From positions 114,700,376 to 114,764,375 of the forward strand of contig NC_083342.1 in the NCBI RefSeq assembly GCF_019175385.1: 64,000 nucleotides of DNA, given 5' to 3'. The stretch is from Lycium barbarum. Lineage: Eukaryota; Streptophyta; Magnoliopsida; Solanales; Solanaceae. Under the pieces are notes generated by a model. The model saw nothing but the letters and a program-made list of their open reading frames with translations, was not told the origin of the DNA and searched no databases. Shown one piece after another: positions 23,658-35,559 of this stretch. The translations under genes and the position numbers were made by a program. Position 1 is the stretch's first letter. Every line of letters starts with the position of its first letter.

Positions 23658-23987
23658 TGTTATGAAACTATATATAATTGCAAATATGTAAGAGAAACAA
23701 ATCAATAACTTTGTAGAGAGGAGGGGGAGATTATATTATCATCTTTTTTTGGTGTTACAAATGAGAAGGCAAAACTCCTTATTTATAGAAGAAGTTTGCT
23801 CCTCAACCTACAATATACAACTTGTACAAGTTGCTCTACAACTTGGACACAACTTGGTACAACTAAGATACAACTTGCAAGTGCAAGTTGTATTTATCAC
23901 TTTAAGTCAAGTGGTGCAATATACACTTCTAGTTGTATAATCATTAATAATACATCCAAATTACAACTTCACAAATGGTTTATAACG
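23658..23987 (-). repeat. copia LTR, 330 bp, with repeated ACAACTTG boxes
   Basis: On the plus strand it starts TGTTATGAAAC and ends GGTTTATAACG, where the expected CA end has mutated to CG. On the minus strand it is followed upstream by the polypurine tract AAGGGGGAG (23988-23996). Within 23816-23935 the octamer acaacttg or its complement occurs at least six times, and a TATA-like tttataaat lies on the minus strand near 23785. Confidence 0.7.
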
Positions 23988-25500
23988 CTCCCCCTTTGGT
24001 GTTTATTAATAGATAATCGTTAAAACATTACTAGGAAAAACCCAGTGAGAAAAATCCTTGAGAAGGAAAAAGAGTACACATATCTGGTAATACGCATTTC
24101 CAGCTGCCTCATTAAAAAACTTACTAGAAAAATCCAGTGGGACAAAACTAAGTAAGGGAAAAAGAGTGCAGCGCGTATTTTACTCCCCCTGATTAAAGCA
24201 TTGCTTGATCCTTGACGATGATGTACTGCGATCTTGAATATCAACTTATTGTATGTTGAGGTTGGCAGTACCTTTATGATCAAATCTGTCAAATCATCAT
24301 TTGAATGAACTGGTCGATCACGTATGCCACCATCTCTTGATAGAGTTGCATCGTTGTCATGTAATATTGTTGGAACCACATCAAGACCATACCTGACTTG
24401 CTTTTATAAACTGTTGTTATCTTGTCATGTGGAACATGGTATGACAGTAACCCTTTATGGGCATAAATAACATGTTTGGATCAAACATTTATGTTGATCA
24501 TATGAACACCATGTATATTCAAAAGCTTGACAATATGTATTAGGATAAAGACATTCATGTTGGGGCTTTCATTTGCAAGATGCAATTGATCTTACTCCAA
24601 TATCTCCATGTAGGAAAAAAGCTATATCATGTCCATAGTTATAGCAAGATATTTAAATGCATCAATTGCATAAAGATATGATACTTCAGGACCAATTTAA
24701 TTTTCTCAGTTCTTTTAGCAAATAATCTACTGCTTTTAGAAACTCTTCAAGAGCTCCAATAATATTCAAGTCATCAACTTGCACAATAATATAAAAGAAT
24801 CTGATTATCATATAGAGAAATGGGTAAACAAGGTCATATTTGTACCCTTCGTCAATAAATATTCATTAAGACGATTTCAGTACATCAACCTTGATTCATT
24901 TAATTCATTTAAGGATTATAAACAAGTTTCCCTAGAATTTATATATGCTTCAGGCATTATGAATCCTTCAGAAATTTTTATATAAACTTTATGAAGCAAG
25001 CCATATAGGCTGTAACAACTTCCATCACTATAAATTATGACATCTTCTGATGTCTGGACTACAGGTCCAATCGCCTACCAAGATGCATCATTTCACTTGG
25101 TAATTATTTCTACGTCAAACTTGCTTTAAGAGACGTAAAATTCAAATCCTCACAATCTTATACAATATTGCACGCCATATTGTATCAAAGATATCGTCGA
25201 CGAGATATCATTTGTATCGGTTCTCAATTCGACATAACTTACTGAGATCTCATCACTTCATTATTTTCAGGTACCTGAACCTCCCATAAGGTTTCATGAA
25301 GTATTATGCCGTAGGCTCTTCAAGAGCACATTGCCTCCTTATTATGATTATTTGATCATCCCCTTTTCAAGGATTATTACATTTGAAATCGATTGGTCTA
25401 CCATGTTTCATGCATGCTGTAGACTCTGTTCTTCAGGTACATTAGGAGCATTTTGCAAGATGAAATAAACAAATTTTAGGCTGAACTGTTTGGCTCAAGC
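23988..25500 (-). mobile_element. decayed Ty1/copia element, 5' part missing
   Basis: The region lies next to the polypurine tract and the 330-bp LTR. On the minus strand at about 24718-24790 it reads IIVQVDDLNIIGALEEFL, the copia reverse transcriptase active-site block. The rest of Pol can be followed only in fragments with many stops, up to about 25500. No 5' LTR was found to the right, so the copy is truncated. Confidence 0.7.
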
Positions 25501-26160
25501 AATTGTGTGATTGATTGTTCCAAAACGGTACTGGTTTTTTGTGGATTATAGTGGCAGAACAATCAAAACTCCAAGCCGAACTTCGATGAACTCACCACGT
25601 CAATCTAGGGAACCCTCGCTCTCAGCGACCTTTATGAATGAGAAGGAATTAAATGGGCGTAACTCACCCGTACTCAAAGGGATAGATAGGGAAATGCTTA
25701 AAATTGTACAAAGGGAAGACCTGAACAAAAGCTGTAGGGAATTTAAGTGTCTTCTTGCAGAATGTGCTGAATTTTATGTGGAGAAATTATTGATAAACAA
25801 TTCATTTCAGCCCATTCCGTAAGAAGAAATCAGATCATTTTGACTTGATTAGATTCTAAAACCAAATATTGTTAAAAATATTTTCCCTGATTGATGATAT
25901 GAATGGCTGTCAATAGTCAAGAAAGGCAAACCATTTTCTGTGCTAGTCTTTACATATTCTTTCTTTGCCCTACAATACACATTTTCTCTCTACCATTAGC
26001 CAATCAATTAATTACAAAATCTAGTTAATCAATTCTGACCGAATTCTCAAGAATCCCAAAGTATCCTCTCCAGTTCAAAGATTTCTGATATTGGAATAAG
26101 CTATATTCTTCTTTTTCAATAGATGTTTTAGCAAATTGAATTTCCTAGATACTTGCTCAA
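25501..26160 (+). other. unexplained segment with a 103-codon open frame
   Basis: An open frame at 25511-25822 begins with TTG; its first ATG (MNSPRQSREPSL) is at about 25583. It ends with a charged stretch, LKGIDREMLKIVQREDLNKS then ECAEFYVEKLL, which looks more like real protein than random AT-rich translation. I do not recognise the family. It may be an exon left by a gene fragment between the copia remnant and the SR pseudogene. The remainder, to 26160, shows nothing. Confidence 0.3.
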
Positions 26161-26305
26161 GGGATAGATAATAGGGAAAAACACTAGGTATTCTTCTCAT
26201 CTACCTAAGCTTTGGTGGCAGAGCTACCTGGTACCTGTACTAGTGGGATGTAGCAGGTACTAGTCGCGGTGCGCTCATGGGCACCACTATCATAAAAAAA
26301 AGTGC
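26161..26305 (+). mobile_element. Au-like SINE, 5' truncated
   Basis: The order 'aacactaggt', 'ctaagctttggtgg', 'agctacctggtacctg', 'gtgggatgtagcaggta', 'gtcgcggtgcgctc' and a final A run matches the body and 3' end of the Au SINE family. The tRNA-derived head is missing. Confidence 0.7.
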
Positions 26306-28189
26306 TTGTTCTTAGAAACCAAATGCAACGAGACAAGAAAAAAGCTTTTAGAGAGATATTCTTGAAAGTGTTAGTGTTTGATATCTTGATAGTTTGAAGA
26401 ATGGTCTAGTCCATGTACAACACTTAAGACTGACAGGTAGTCCTATTAGCTTTATCGAGTTGAACTCTGTTGAAGTGATGAATGCGTAAGTCCGCTGAGC
26501 TTGCTTCTAGAAAGGGATAAGGAAAGACCACATGTGAAATGTCATGGATTACAGAAATTAAAAAAATAAAGCTCTCTGTCTTCTTTTCATGATCTTTGTC
26601 TCGAAATTTGCTGTTAAAGGAACTATGTATGGCTATCCGTATATCTCACGAAGTTGTCTTACACTATCTTTTTCTCTGAAGGGCAAAAATTACCCAACAC
26701 AAGGGCCATATTTTGTGGCAATCTGGAGTTTGACTCCCTTCAGTCATATATTGAGCGGCTTTTCAGAAGATATGGGAAGGTTGATAGGGTGGATATGAAA
26801 TCTGGTTTACCTACCATTTTCTTGTTTGTTTTCTGGTTAATTTTTGAAAGAAAGTTAGCTCTTAGAGATAGAAGGCTAAAGGGTCAAGGTAAACTGTGTG
26901 TTTACATTTGTTTCCAGGATACCTATTATGTTCGACGAAGGACTAGCCCACGATTATGTAGAGAAGTTCTTGGCTAATTTTTAAATGAATCTATTCTTTT
27001 CTTTAAATAGTTTCTGCTTATGTGTATGTATTTTTTCCATGGAGGTTCAAGTTTTTGGTATTTGTTCTGATAGATGACTTTATGATTATTGAATTGCATC
27101 TTCATAAAAGTTAGTAGATGTTATCTTTCTTTCTTTTTTTTTTTTTTTTTCTTTTTTTTTTTTTTTTGGATGAAAAAAGTCAGCCGTTATCTTCTTTCTG
27201 CTTGTTGGAAAACGTTCTCTCTAAATTGTTTTATCTAGTGAAAATTCAAGTTATTGTGTAGTTGAACTCCCAAACTCAATAATTTCTTTGGCGCAGGATA
27301 CTTGGGAATTCCTACATACAATGCTACATACGCCTCTGATGCTGATGATGCAATTAGAAGACTCGACAGGATAGAGTTCGGTAGAAAGGGACGCAGACTT
27401 CGTGTAGAATGGTCCAAGGTATGATGTTGAATCGCGAAGTTGCAGCGCCATGACAGATAATATTTACAGCACGTTTGGTGTGGATATATGGCACTTTCTG
27501 TTGATCTTATATGCAGAACTGACCTAACTAAGATGGTGTTACAGCAGGATCATGGTAGTAGGAGGCCTGAAATTTCCAGAAAACCTGCTGTGAATACTAG
27601 ACCTTCAAAGACTTTATTTGTCATCAACTTCGATCCAGTTCACACTATAGAGAGGTATTTTGAACCATATGGTAGAATATCAAATGTTCGAATCAGAAGG
27701 AATTTCACGTTTGTTTAGTATGAGTCAGAGGATGATGCTAGCAGAGCATTAGAAGCAACAAACATGAGGTTAGCAGTTTAGAAGGACCTTTGATGAGTAT
27801 TTTACTTTGCTTGCTTGTTGCTAGAATCATACATATCATTGTTACTGGAATATTTGACTACTCTTGCTAAGCGAGTACTCCATTTCACCTTATCAGGAAT
27901 AGTTAACCTCTCTGAAATAGTCAGGGAAATGACTGTGTAGAATGTAGGCACAAACTGTTGAAGGGTCATTTTTACTTCATCAGTTCATTGTGATGATGTT
28001 AGTTATTTCTGGAGATAAATTGCAGGTATTCGTTTCCATCTGGGGAGATATATTGAAACAGTAGACAACTTTACAAAAAAGTTTAAATTCAGTAGACAAG
28101 CAGCTCATCTCTTTTCTATTTTTCTGGTTCTCTTTCCTCCTCACTGCCCGCTTTCTTCCCACTCTTGTTTTTTTTTATTATTAAGGTAG

Positions 28190-28457
28190 TGTCTGAATTA
28201 GCTTGTGCGTACCTTGACTATTCTCACTACCTGTTGTTTCTTGTACTTTGATTATTGTATGACTTTGTTGTAGTTACTGTTTCCTTTTCAGTCAGTTATT
28301 TCTTTTCCCGAACTGCTTTCATTTGCTTGCCTTGAGCCGAGGGTCTAACGGAAATAGCCTCTCTACTTCACAAAATAGGAGTAAGGTCTGCGCACACTCT
28401 ACCCTCCCAGACCCACTTGTGGGACTACACTGGTATGTTGTTGTTGTTGTTGTTATA
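28190..28457 (+). mobile_element. RTE LINE 3' fragment with (TTG)n tail
   Basis: It contains 'gagccgagggtc', 'ggaaatagcctctctac', 'gtaaggtctgcgcac' and 'ctaccctcccagaccc', and ends in five TTG units. It is the same tail as the full LINE at 17260-21092, cut off at the 5' side, and lies in the third intron of the SR pseudogene. The 5' border is approximate. Confidence 0.75.
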
Positions 28458-28640
28458 CCTCTAGGATTCAATCGGGTGCTTGGATTCCTCCGCAAGTACT
28501 AGTATCGGATAACTTTATCCACCAAGGCTCAGGCAAATGTGAAAAATCGCCCGACTCTTGTCTTTGTGAAGATTTGAACTCTGGTCTCTCACGGTCTCCC
28601 ACTTCACTGCTATTGGGCAACACCCTTGGTTATTTAAGAA
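28458..28640 (-). mobile_element. Au-like SINE, minus strand
   Basis: On the minus strand there is a tRNA-like head with a B-box-like GTTCAAATCTT (near 28568-28580), then 'gagccttggtggataaag', 'ttatccgatacta' and 'tgcggaggaatcc'. These match the head and middle of an Au-type SINE. It abuts the TTG tail of the LINE fragment; its 3' end is diverged or lost. Confidence 0.6.
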
Positions 28641-29105
28641 AAAGCCATTACAGCATTTCTCTTTTTTGTGGGTGCTGCAGTTTTACATTATACTTCCTTT
28701 CTAATGACTCAAATTGTATTCTCTTATTTTACTCATTTGGGGTTTTGGATTAAATTTGGCAGCAAGTTCATGGATCGAGTTATTTCTGTAGAATTTGCAA
28801 TTCGAGACAACGATGAGAGGAGAAATGTTCGCAGTCCTGACAAAAGAGGTCGTGACATGTCACCTGACAGAAGAGGTTATGACCGTCGGCGTTCACCTAG
28901 CCCATATAGAAAGGATAGGGGTAGTCCTGACGATGGGCATGGAGCACCTCTAAACTCAAGGTTTCACCCCCACCCAATAGGACATGTAGATGGGATGGGT
29001 TTACTCAAGCTGTATCCATGTCCAAAATTTTCATTTATGCTAATCTTGTTATAATCTTTACCAATGCAATCGTTCACCACCGCCACATGAGAGGTCTCGA
29101 TCTTG

Positions 29106-29709
29106 AGAAGAAAACTTTCAAGCAAGATTTCATCAAAAAGAAAAAAACACCTTCCATGCAAGAAGTATCAGAAGGTGTTTATGTTTTGCTGTAGATTACA
29201 TCGTCGTCTGGAAGTTTTAGCTTTAACCTTAGGTAGTCAACCTGCAGTTTAAACTTTAATTTGATGTTTATTTCCATAGTGAGTATGTTGTGTGCACCAA
29301 TATTGAAAATACTACTCATTATTGCATTAGCGGAGTGTGTTTGGCAAAAGAAGAATGCTCTAAAAACGCCTTAATTCTATTTTTTCTGCTCTTTAAGCCA
29401 TGTGCTGATTGTGAACGTGGGTGCCCATGTTTGGTAATCTTGCACACATAAGAGTCTCACATCGAATAGTGGAGGAAGGAAGTTTCAGTAGGTTTACAGT
29501 CCTAAAAATATGATATTCTTTAAACATTAGAATTAAGTGGAGGTGTTAATGCACGCACTAATGAAATAGAGTCGAATTAAGTGGAGTAACTGTACAATGT
29601 ATTGTCTTAACTCACTGGACCCGTACAAATTCATGTACGCACTAATAATATGGACTTAAATATGGTGGAAAGATTTGATCAAATTTGTGTTTGAGTAGTT
29701 GATTAGTGT
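29106..29709. other. gene-free spacer
   Basis: Sequence beyond the SR pseudogene; no gene or recognisable repeat was seen. Confidence 0.35.
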
Positions 29710-29799
29710 AATGTAATGGAGTCCGGAACCAAAATGACTCCAAAAAAACACCGTGAACCAAAATATCCCAAGAAAAAGAATTAGTAGCAAAGTACTTTT

Positions 29800-29877
29800 A
29801 ATGCAGTAAAATACTTCATTATTGGACTTAATCGTAACGGCTCAGTTAAGTCCAATAACGCAGTATTTTACTGCGTT
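29800..29877. repeat. left subterminal hairpin of Mutator-like element
   Basis: Arms of about 31 bases, 29800-29830 and 29847-29877, share 'gcagtaaaatac' and 'ttggactta' with their complements. The loop is 'atcgtaacggctcagt'. Confidence 0.85.
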
Positions 29878-29942
29878 ATTCTGGGTGTCCTTTTTTTTTT
29901 TTTGTTGTTGTTGTTGTTTCACACTTTTTCCGTACTTTGGGC

Positions 29943-30550
29943 TAGGGGTGGACATGGTATGGTAGATACCGATTACCATACCAAAATCGAAATTTTTTAT
30001 ACCGCGATTTCGGTATTATAGTATTTGGTATGCATTTTTAAAAAGTTTGGTATTCGATACGGTATTCGGTATTCATAACAAAAATACTGAAATACCAAAT
30101 ACCATGCCGAAGTATATAATTACATATACAATTCATATATCTTACTATTATAATACTAACAAATATATAAACTAGTGTTATTAGAAAATTAAGTGTTTAA
30201 GTGTTGGAACTTTGACTACCCTATCTTGATTTAAATGTCTTTTTTGTGTAATTGATTTACGAAGGGAATTGCTTGTACTTTCTTTTGAATATTTTTACAT
30301 GTGTAAGGTGTTTAGTACATAATAATTGAGACATTTCGTAAGTAGTGGAAGTCATAATTCTCCACGATATGAGTATTTATAAGTCGAAGTCGATCAAACT
30401 ATGGTATCGATTTACCGTACCGTAAAAATACCGAAACCGAATTTTAAAATACCGAACCATACCGAATTAATTTGGTACGGTAATGGCATAGTATTTTTAG
30501 AAATCGAAATTACCGTCCCGAAGTATCATACCATACCATGCCCACCCCTA
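29943..30550. mobile_element. hAT-type MITE, 608 bp, 8-bp TSD
   Basis: Terminal inverted repeats are TAGGGGTGGACATGGTATGG and its near-complement ending CCCACCCCTA. It is flanked by a perfect 8-base duplication CTTTGGGC (29935-29942 and 30551-30558). It interrupts the Mutator-like element, whose sequence resumes across the target site. The interior is rich in 'taccata' and 'ataccga' motifs and has no open frame. Confidence 0.92.
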
Positions 30551-30779
30551 CTTTGGGCATAGATCAAGATTCTGGAACTTAAATATTTTATATAGAACCC
30601 TACTTATTTTTGTGTGATTAATAAGGTAGGCTCAATACATCAAGGATAAACAAAACTTCGGATCGTCGTTTTAGTGGTTGAAAAGTGCTTGAATTCCATT
30701 TTTATTTGAAGACTTGTTGTCATTAGCTTAAAGTTTTTTATTTTTAGGGTCTAGTTTAAGTGCGTTATTTTTTAATGCG

Positions 30780-31549
30780 TAACTTTATTTCGAATATGTT
30801 GCGATCTTTTTAAACTAGGATTATTTATTATTAAGAAATAGATAGACAAAAAATATACTTAATATTTACTAAAACATGCACCATGCACTCAACCAAGGCA
30901 TGGTTGAAAAGTGCTCGATTATTAGTGATGTTTGATGTGGCATGAACTTAAGTAGTTATATAAATTGATAAGATAAAATTATCAAAGAATGAGTATAGGG
31001 AGAAAAAGTAGTTGTAAATTGGTGAAACTTTAAATGGTCATAACTTTGCGCTTGGACATCCGATTTAGGCCCTTTTTTTTGGATATTTTTTGGAGATCTA
31101 GCCGTGCAAACGTCGCAAGGCGGTTTGGCCAGTCCAATTTTTAGAAAACCCTCTTTTTTCCCATTCAATTTGAATTTTGCCCCAAATTGGTGCACAATTT
31201 TCATTCATCTTTAGTAAAAATCGAGTGATAAAAAATATATTTGAAGATGCTAATCCCGTAGTAATGATGTTTTAAATGTCAATTTCAAGGATCGAAATTC
31301 AATTTATGAAAACAAGTTAGATGGCATTAGTGAACTTTATAAATAATAAAAAATGTCTACATTGTCACTTTCACAAACTTGGCTCAGTGATTTAGCCATC
31401 TCTTTTTTACTTCTTTTTTATCCCAACCATCAGGAATCAAACCCAGGCGGGTGCATGTTTTAGTAAATATTAAGTATATTTTGTGTATCTATTTTGTAAT
31501 AATAAATCTTATTTTAAAAAGATCGCAACATATTCAAAATAAAGTTACA
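30780..31549. repeat. inverted repeat, about 100-bp arms, inside Mutator-like element
   Basis: The arms at about 30780-30886 and 31449-31549 are complementary over about 100 bases. They share 'gttgcgatctttttaaa', 'ttattattaagaaatagat' and 'aatatacttaatatttac' with their complements. The loop between them, about 560 bases, holds no gene. Confidence 0.7.
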
Positions 31550-32425
31550 CTTATCACAAGTCTTGTGATATATATGATACACATAGAAATGAACATCTTT
31601 GAGCAAGGAATCCCTAGTTGAATGATTCCCGATCAATACAATACATTAAAAAATAACACACTTAAGGAATACTTAGTGTTTTTTTTTCATACTTTGACCA
31701 ACAATTAGTCATGTGTCAAGCCTATGAAATGTTAATATTTTATATAGAACTTAATAATTTTTTTTGCACACTATATTGAAGGCTCAATGCATCAAGCATA
31801 CGTAAACGTTCGGATTGTCGTTTTAGGGGTTGAAAAGGTACGCGAAGTAAGTTTTATTTGAAAACTTTAGGTTTAAGTGTTTTATTTTTTAAGGGTTTGA
31901 TTTAAGCGTGTTATTTCTTAATCAATACATAACCTTATTTTGAATATAAATCTAATTCAATTAGATAAAAACGTATTTAATATGATGATACACAATAGAT
32001 TTCAACGTAAAAATCCCGAGGTAATGTAGCTGTGAATGTCAATTTTACTTTTGTGGTTTCAATTTTCGAAAATAAACCTGACTAATTTTTTCGACATATA
32101 AAGTTGACTAAAATAACCTTACAATAATAGAACACTTAAACCTAAAGTTTTCAAACAAAACTTACTTCGGGCACCTTTTCAACCCCTAAAACGACGATCC
32201 GAACGTCTATGTATCCTTGACGTATTGAGCCTACATCATTGTACGCAGAAAAAAATATCAGGTTCTATATAAAATATTGACGTTTCGGAGTGTTGACACA
32301 CGACTAATAGTTGGTCAAAGTATGAAAAAAAAACTAAGTGTTGCAAAAAAAAAAAAAGTTAACCAATTTTTTTTTTACTGGTCTCTATAATGCATTTACT
32401 GCGTTATATCAAAAAAAAAAAATTA

Positions 32426-32502
32426 GCGCATTATTTTACTGCGTTAAATGACTTAACTGCATCGTTACGGTTAAGTCATTTAACGCAGTAAAATACTGCA
32501 TT
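32426..32502. repeat. right subterminal hairpin of Mutator-like element
   Basis: Arms 32426-32456 and 32471-32501 match as 'actgcgttaaatgacttaa' and its complement. The loop 'ctgcatcgttacgg' is the complement-like counterpart of the left hairpin loop. Confidence 0.85.
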
Positions 32503-33164
32503 AAAGATAGTTTTATATGATTTTTTTTTTTTTGAGGTATTTGGTTAGTTATCTTTTTTATGCGGTTATTTTAATTCCGGACTCAATGTAATGTGGGTGG
32601 GGTTAAGTGTTCTCTATTAGTTGTGATTGATTGCGTAGGTAATGTAGGCGAATTCAATGTTTACTGCTTAGGTGCAGTTGCTTAACTAAGAATGGAAGAA
32701 ATTGATGGCTAATCCCAAATTCAATGAAAAGAGTTTATGTTATGATAAATACACTTTCGGTATAAGAAATCTTTACATTATCACGTCATCTTTATCTATT
32801 ATAGATAATTTATCTTATTTTTAAAATTATAAATTTAACATGTTAAGAACACTTACTTTGTAAGTATTTTTTAAATCTAATAGTGTAAATTTGAAAGGAG
32901 CGTTTGTTGTAGTATGTGAAGTAAAGGAAGCATTAGCATGGAATAATGTGACCGACAAGAGGCAGCGTTCCGTCCAGGCTACGTCAAGCCAAACTCCCGC
33001 ACGCTTCTTGGTTGACTCTATCTAGGCTTTCCCAATCTGTACCTTTCAATTTGAATTCTGCAGGCTTAATGCAAGTGGTACAAATCGAAATAAAGTATTT
33101 GAACTTATCGTTGATAAAAAAATAAAAATAAAAATCAAAACTCACTTATGTTTGGTTATAGTTA

Positions 33165-33515
33165 CTCCCTCCGTCTCATAATAAGTGTCAATTTAGTAAA
33201 AAAAAAATTGTCTCATAATAATTGTCATCTTAGAAAATCAAGACATAAATTGAATAATTTTTTCAATTCTACCCTTGGAAAAAAAATGATGAGTTAAAGT
33301 AACATCTTAACGATGATTGAAAAAGCCACATAGTAATTTGGTGTTATTGGATTTCCAATATCAAATGGATTACTACTAATGGATGCTCTAATCAAGAAGA
33401 AAAATTAATTTATTTTTATTATATCGGGGTAATTTAGTAAACTTCACATTACATTATTAATTTTTTAATATGTGTATTTTTTGCTAAGATGACACTTATT
33501 ATGTGATGGATAAAG
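33165..33515. mobile_element. Stowaway-type MITE, 351 bp
   Basis: It starts CTCCCTCCGTCTCATAATAA and ends with the degenerate complement (gacacttattatgtgatgg), with TA on both sides (33163-33164 and 33516-33517). No coding capacity. Confidence 0.82.
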
Positions 33516-35559
33516 TAATTTACTTAGAAGATTCGAGATCGAAAATTATTATTTTAATTTAACATACACTACAGTTTTTTTTTTCTTACTCAATTTCAAC
33601 TCAAGATGTTCAGTTTTCGTAAATATTGATTGTTAAATGGAGCAACTTCGTGATTGCAACATTTGACATATGACACGTTCTCCCTAGCAAGATGTTTGGT
33701 TTTTCTCGCTGTTTTTGTCGCATTTAAATGGAGTGACTCAAAATCACACATCAATAGAGGAGTTGCCATTTATCTCTTCTCAAAATGAGCGACAAATACT
33801 TATAGAGTTGAACAATTTACACGTTCCTTTTAAAGAAATGACGGAATTTATATATAAGGGTAATTTGTTTAATTTTCAGTCTTGATTTGATCACTAGATT
33901 TTTATATTTCTTAAATAAAATTGATAAATTTAGAATTACATATAGAGTACGTATTATACATCATATAGTCTTATTTTAAGTGACTCAAGAAATTAAGGTA
34001 AAACTATTGTTTGACTTCTCAATAATAATACCATCATATAAAATGGAACGAGTTGGAATTGAAATGGTTCACTATCTTTCGGAAGAACTATAATTACAAA
34101 CTAGACATCAAATATTTTTAAAATGATTAACAAAATCATAATTTGAAAAAAAAAAAAAGAAAGAGAAAACTGACTATCAAATTGTAATCAAAGGGTTCCC
34201 GATGTTGGAACTGTTGTTTGAGTTAGTCAAAAGCTGTTTACCACAAAAAAAAAAATGTCGAAAGCTTAATGCCTCGTTAAAATTTGATTAGTCAAATCTT
34301 CATGTAAAAATTTATATTTGAAAATCTGATTAGAAAGGGGGTAGGAGAGATTTGAATATGTAGTGCATGGCCATGTCAGCTATGGAAGACAGTGAGGAAG
34401 AAATTACTCAAAAGTCGTCGAGTTGACCATGACGGGTTGGGGGAGTTCAGATTTCAAGTGAGTAATATCTTTAGTGTTCCACTAATCAGACATTATATAT
34501 CACTGTAGCAATCATGTAAGTTCATGGTTGCCTATATTTTTGTAGCACATGATTTGGCTCTAATTTAATGATTGAGGTACTTGTTTCCATCATTACTTCT
34601 CTTTTCAAAATTTGAACTTCCTATAGAACATTTAGACAGATATAGCAAGTTCCATCTGATGTGTCATATACTCTACCTACTAGCTAGACTTGGTGCTATA
34701 AAACTTGTATAATCGGTGGACCTTTGAGGTGTTTAAGTTTTTTTTTTTTTTTTTGGGTCTTTCATTTGTTAATATGGATATAATTAGTGAGGACAGAAGT
34801 GAATCTATAAGGTTATCTAATTCGATCGAATTCATTAGCTTTAGTCTAAATCGTATATTTGTATTAAGATATTTATTAAATATTTTTTGTATTAAGATAT
34901 TTGCTAAATATTTTTAAAAGTCAAATCAGATCCCAATTACTAACATTTAATATGTTATTCTAGAATTTAGAATATATAAAGTTCATATTTTGACTTCGCC
35001 TCTGGATGAGATTCATATAACCGAACTTAACTTGATTGATATTGAAGCGAAATCGACTAATTGTTAAATTGTTTTTGTGTTGTAAGAATGGCCATTCTTG
35101 AAATTAATACATCTGGAAATGCCACTGTCCTCTGTTTCAAAATGGGATCAGGAATATTAAAATTTGTATAAATTTGAATTTGGAAGGACCATTTCATGTG
35201 TAGTAAATTTGAAATGATATAGGTCAATTTAGGTTTGACTGGAAACTTACTTTGAACTTATTTTTGGCCTGAAGCATAAGTACATCAAAACTGTTTGAAA
35301 AGGTTGGTGAGCTCCTCATCTTTCTTAATTTGTTTATAGAACATTCTTTTCATTTTAAAATGTTCCAATTTCTTGAAATTATTTTATATCTATATAACTT
35401 TCGCCACTTTAAAAGTACGAATTCATTAAACTGTTGAAAATTCTAACCTTATTTAGTATGATTTTTTCTGTAATTAAATTAACTTTTCAATCATTACTTC
35501 AATTTTCTTCCGGAATTACTAATATAACATACGAGTCAAACCAAAATCTTAGCTAGCGT

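Larger units (their letters stand above)
26700..29105 (+). pseudogene. SR splicing factor (RS31/RS40-like), unprocessed pseudogene
   Basis: Four exons of an RS-type SR protein remain in order. Exon 1, about 26700-26804 (FCGNLEFDS, LFRRYGKVDRVDMKSG), and exon 2, 27297-27418 (DADDAIRRLDR, FGRKGRRLRVEWSK), form RRM1. Exon 3, 27545-27768 ([30 protein letters not shown]), is RRM2. Exon 4 from 28763 holds DRVISVEFAIRD and the arginine/serine part (SPDKRGRDMSPDRRGYDRR), with RSPPPHERSRS near 29065-29100. Junctions keep GT-AG borders and codon phases. The start ATG is lost, RRM1's RNP1 region is scrambled, a few residues are missing after VHT, and TAG at 27716-27718 replaces a Gln codon in RRM2. In its parent family the protein binds pre-mRNA in nuclear speckles. 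Confidence 0.88.
29719..32584. mobile_element. Mutator-like foldback element, 2.9 kb, 9-bp TSD
   Basis: Termini GAGTCCGGAACCAAAAT and the complement of GAGTCCGGAATTAAAAT lie inside a perfect 9-base duplication AATGTAATG (29710-29718 and 32585-32593). Nine bases is the Mutator-type target length. Just inside each end is a long hairpin (29800-29877 and 32426-32502); the two hairpins are inverted copies of each other. Internally, a unit containing 'aatattttatatagaac', 'ggctcaat.catcaag' and 'gtcgttttag.ggttgaaaag' occurs three times: about 30580-30780 (+), 31730-31930 (+) and 32105-32300 (-). No transposase is present. Confidence 0.85.
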
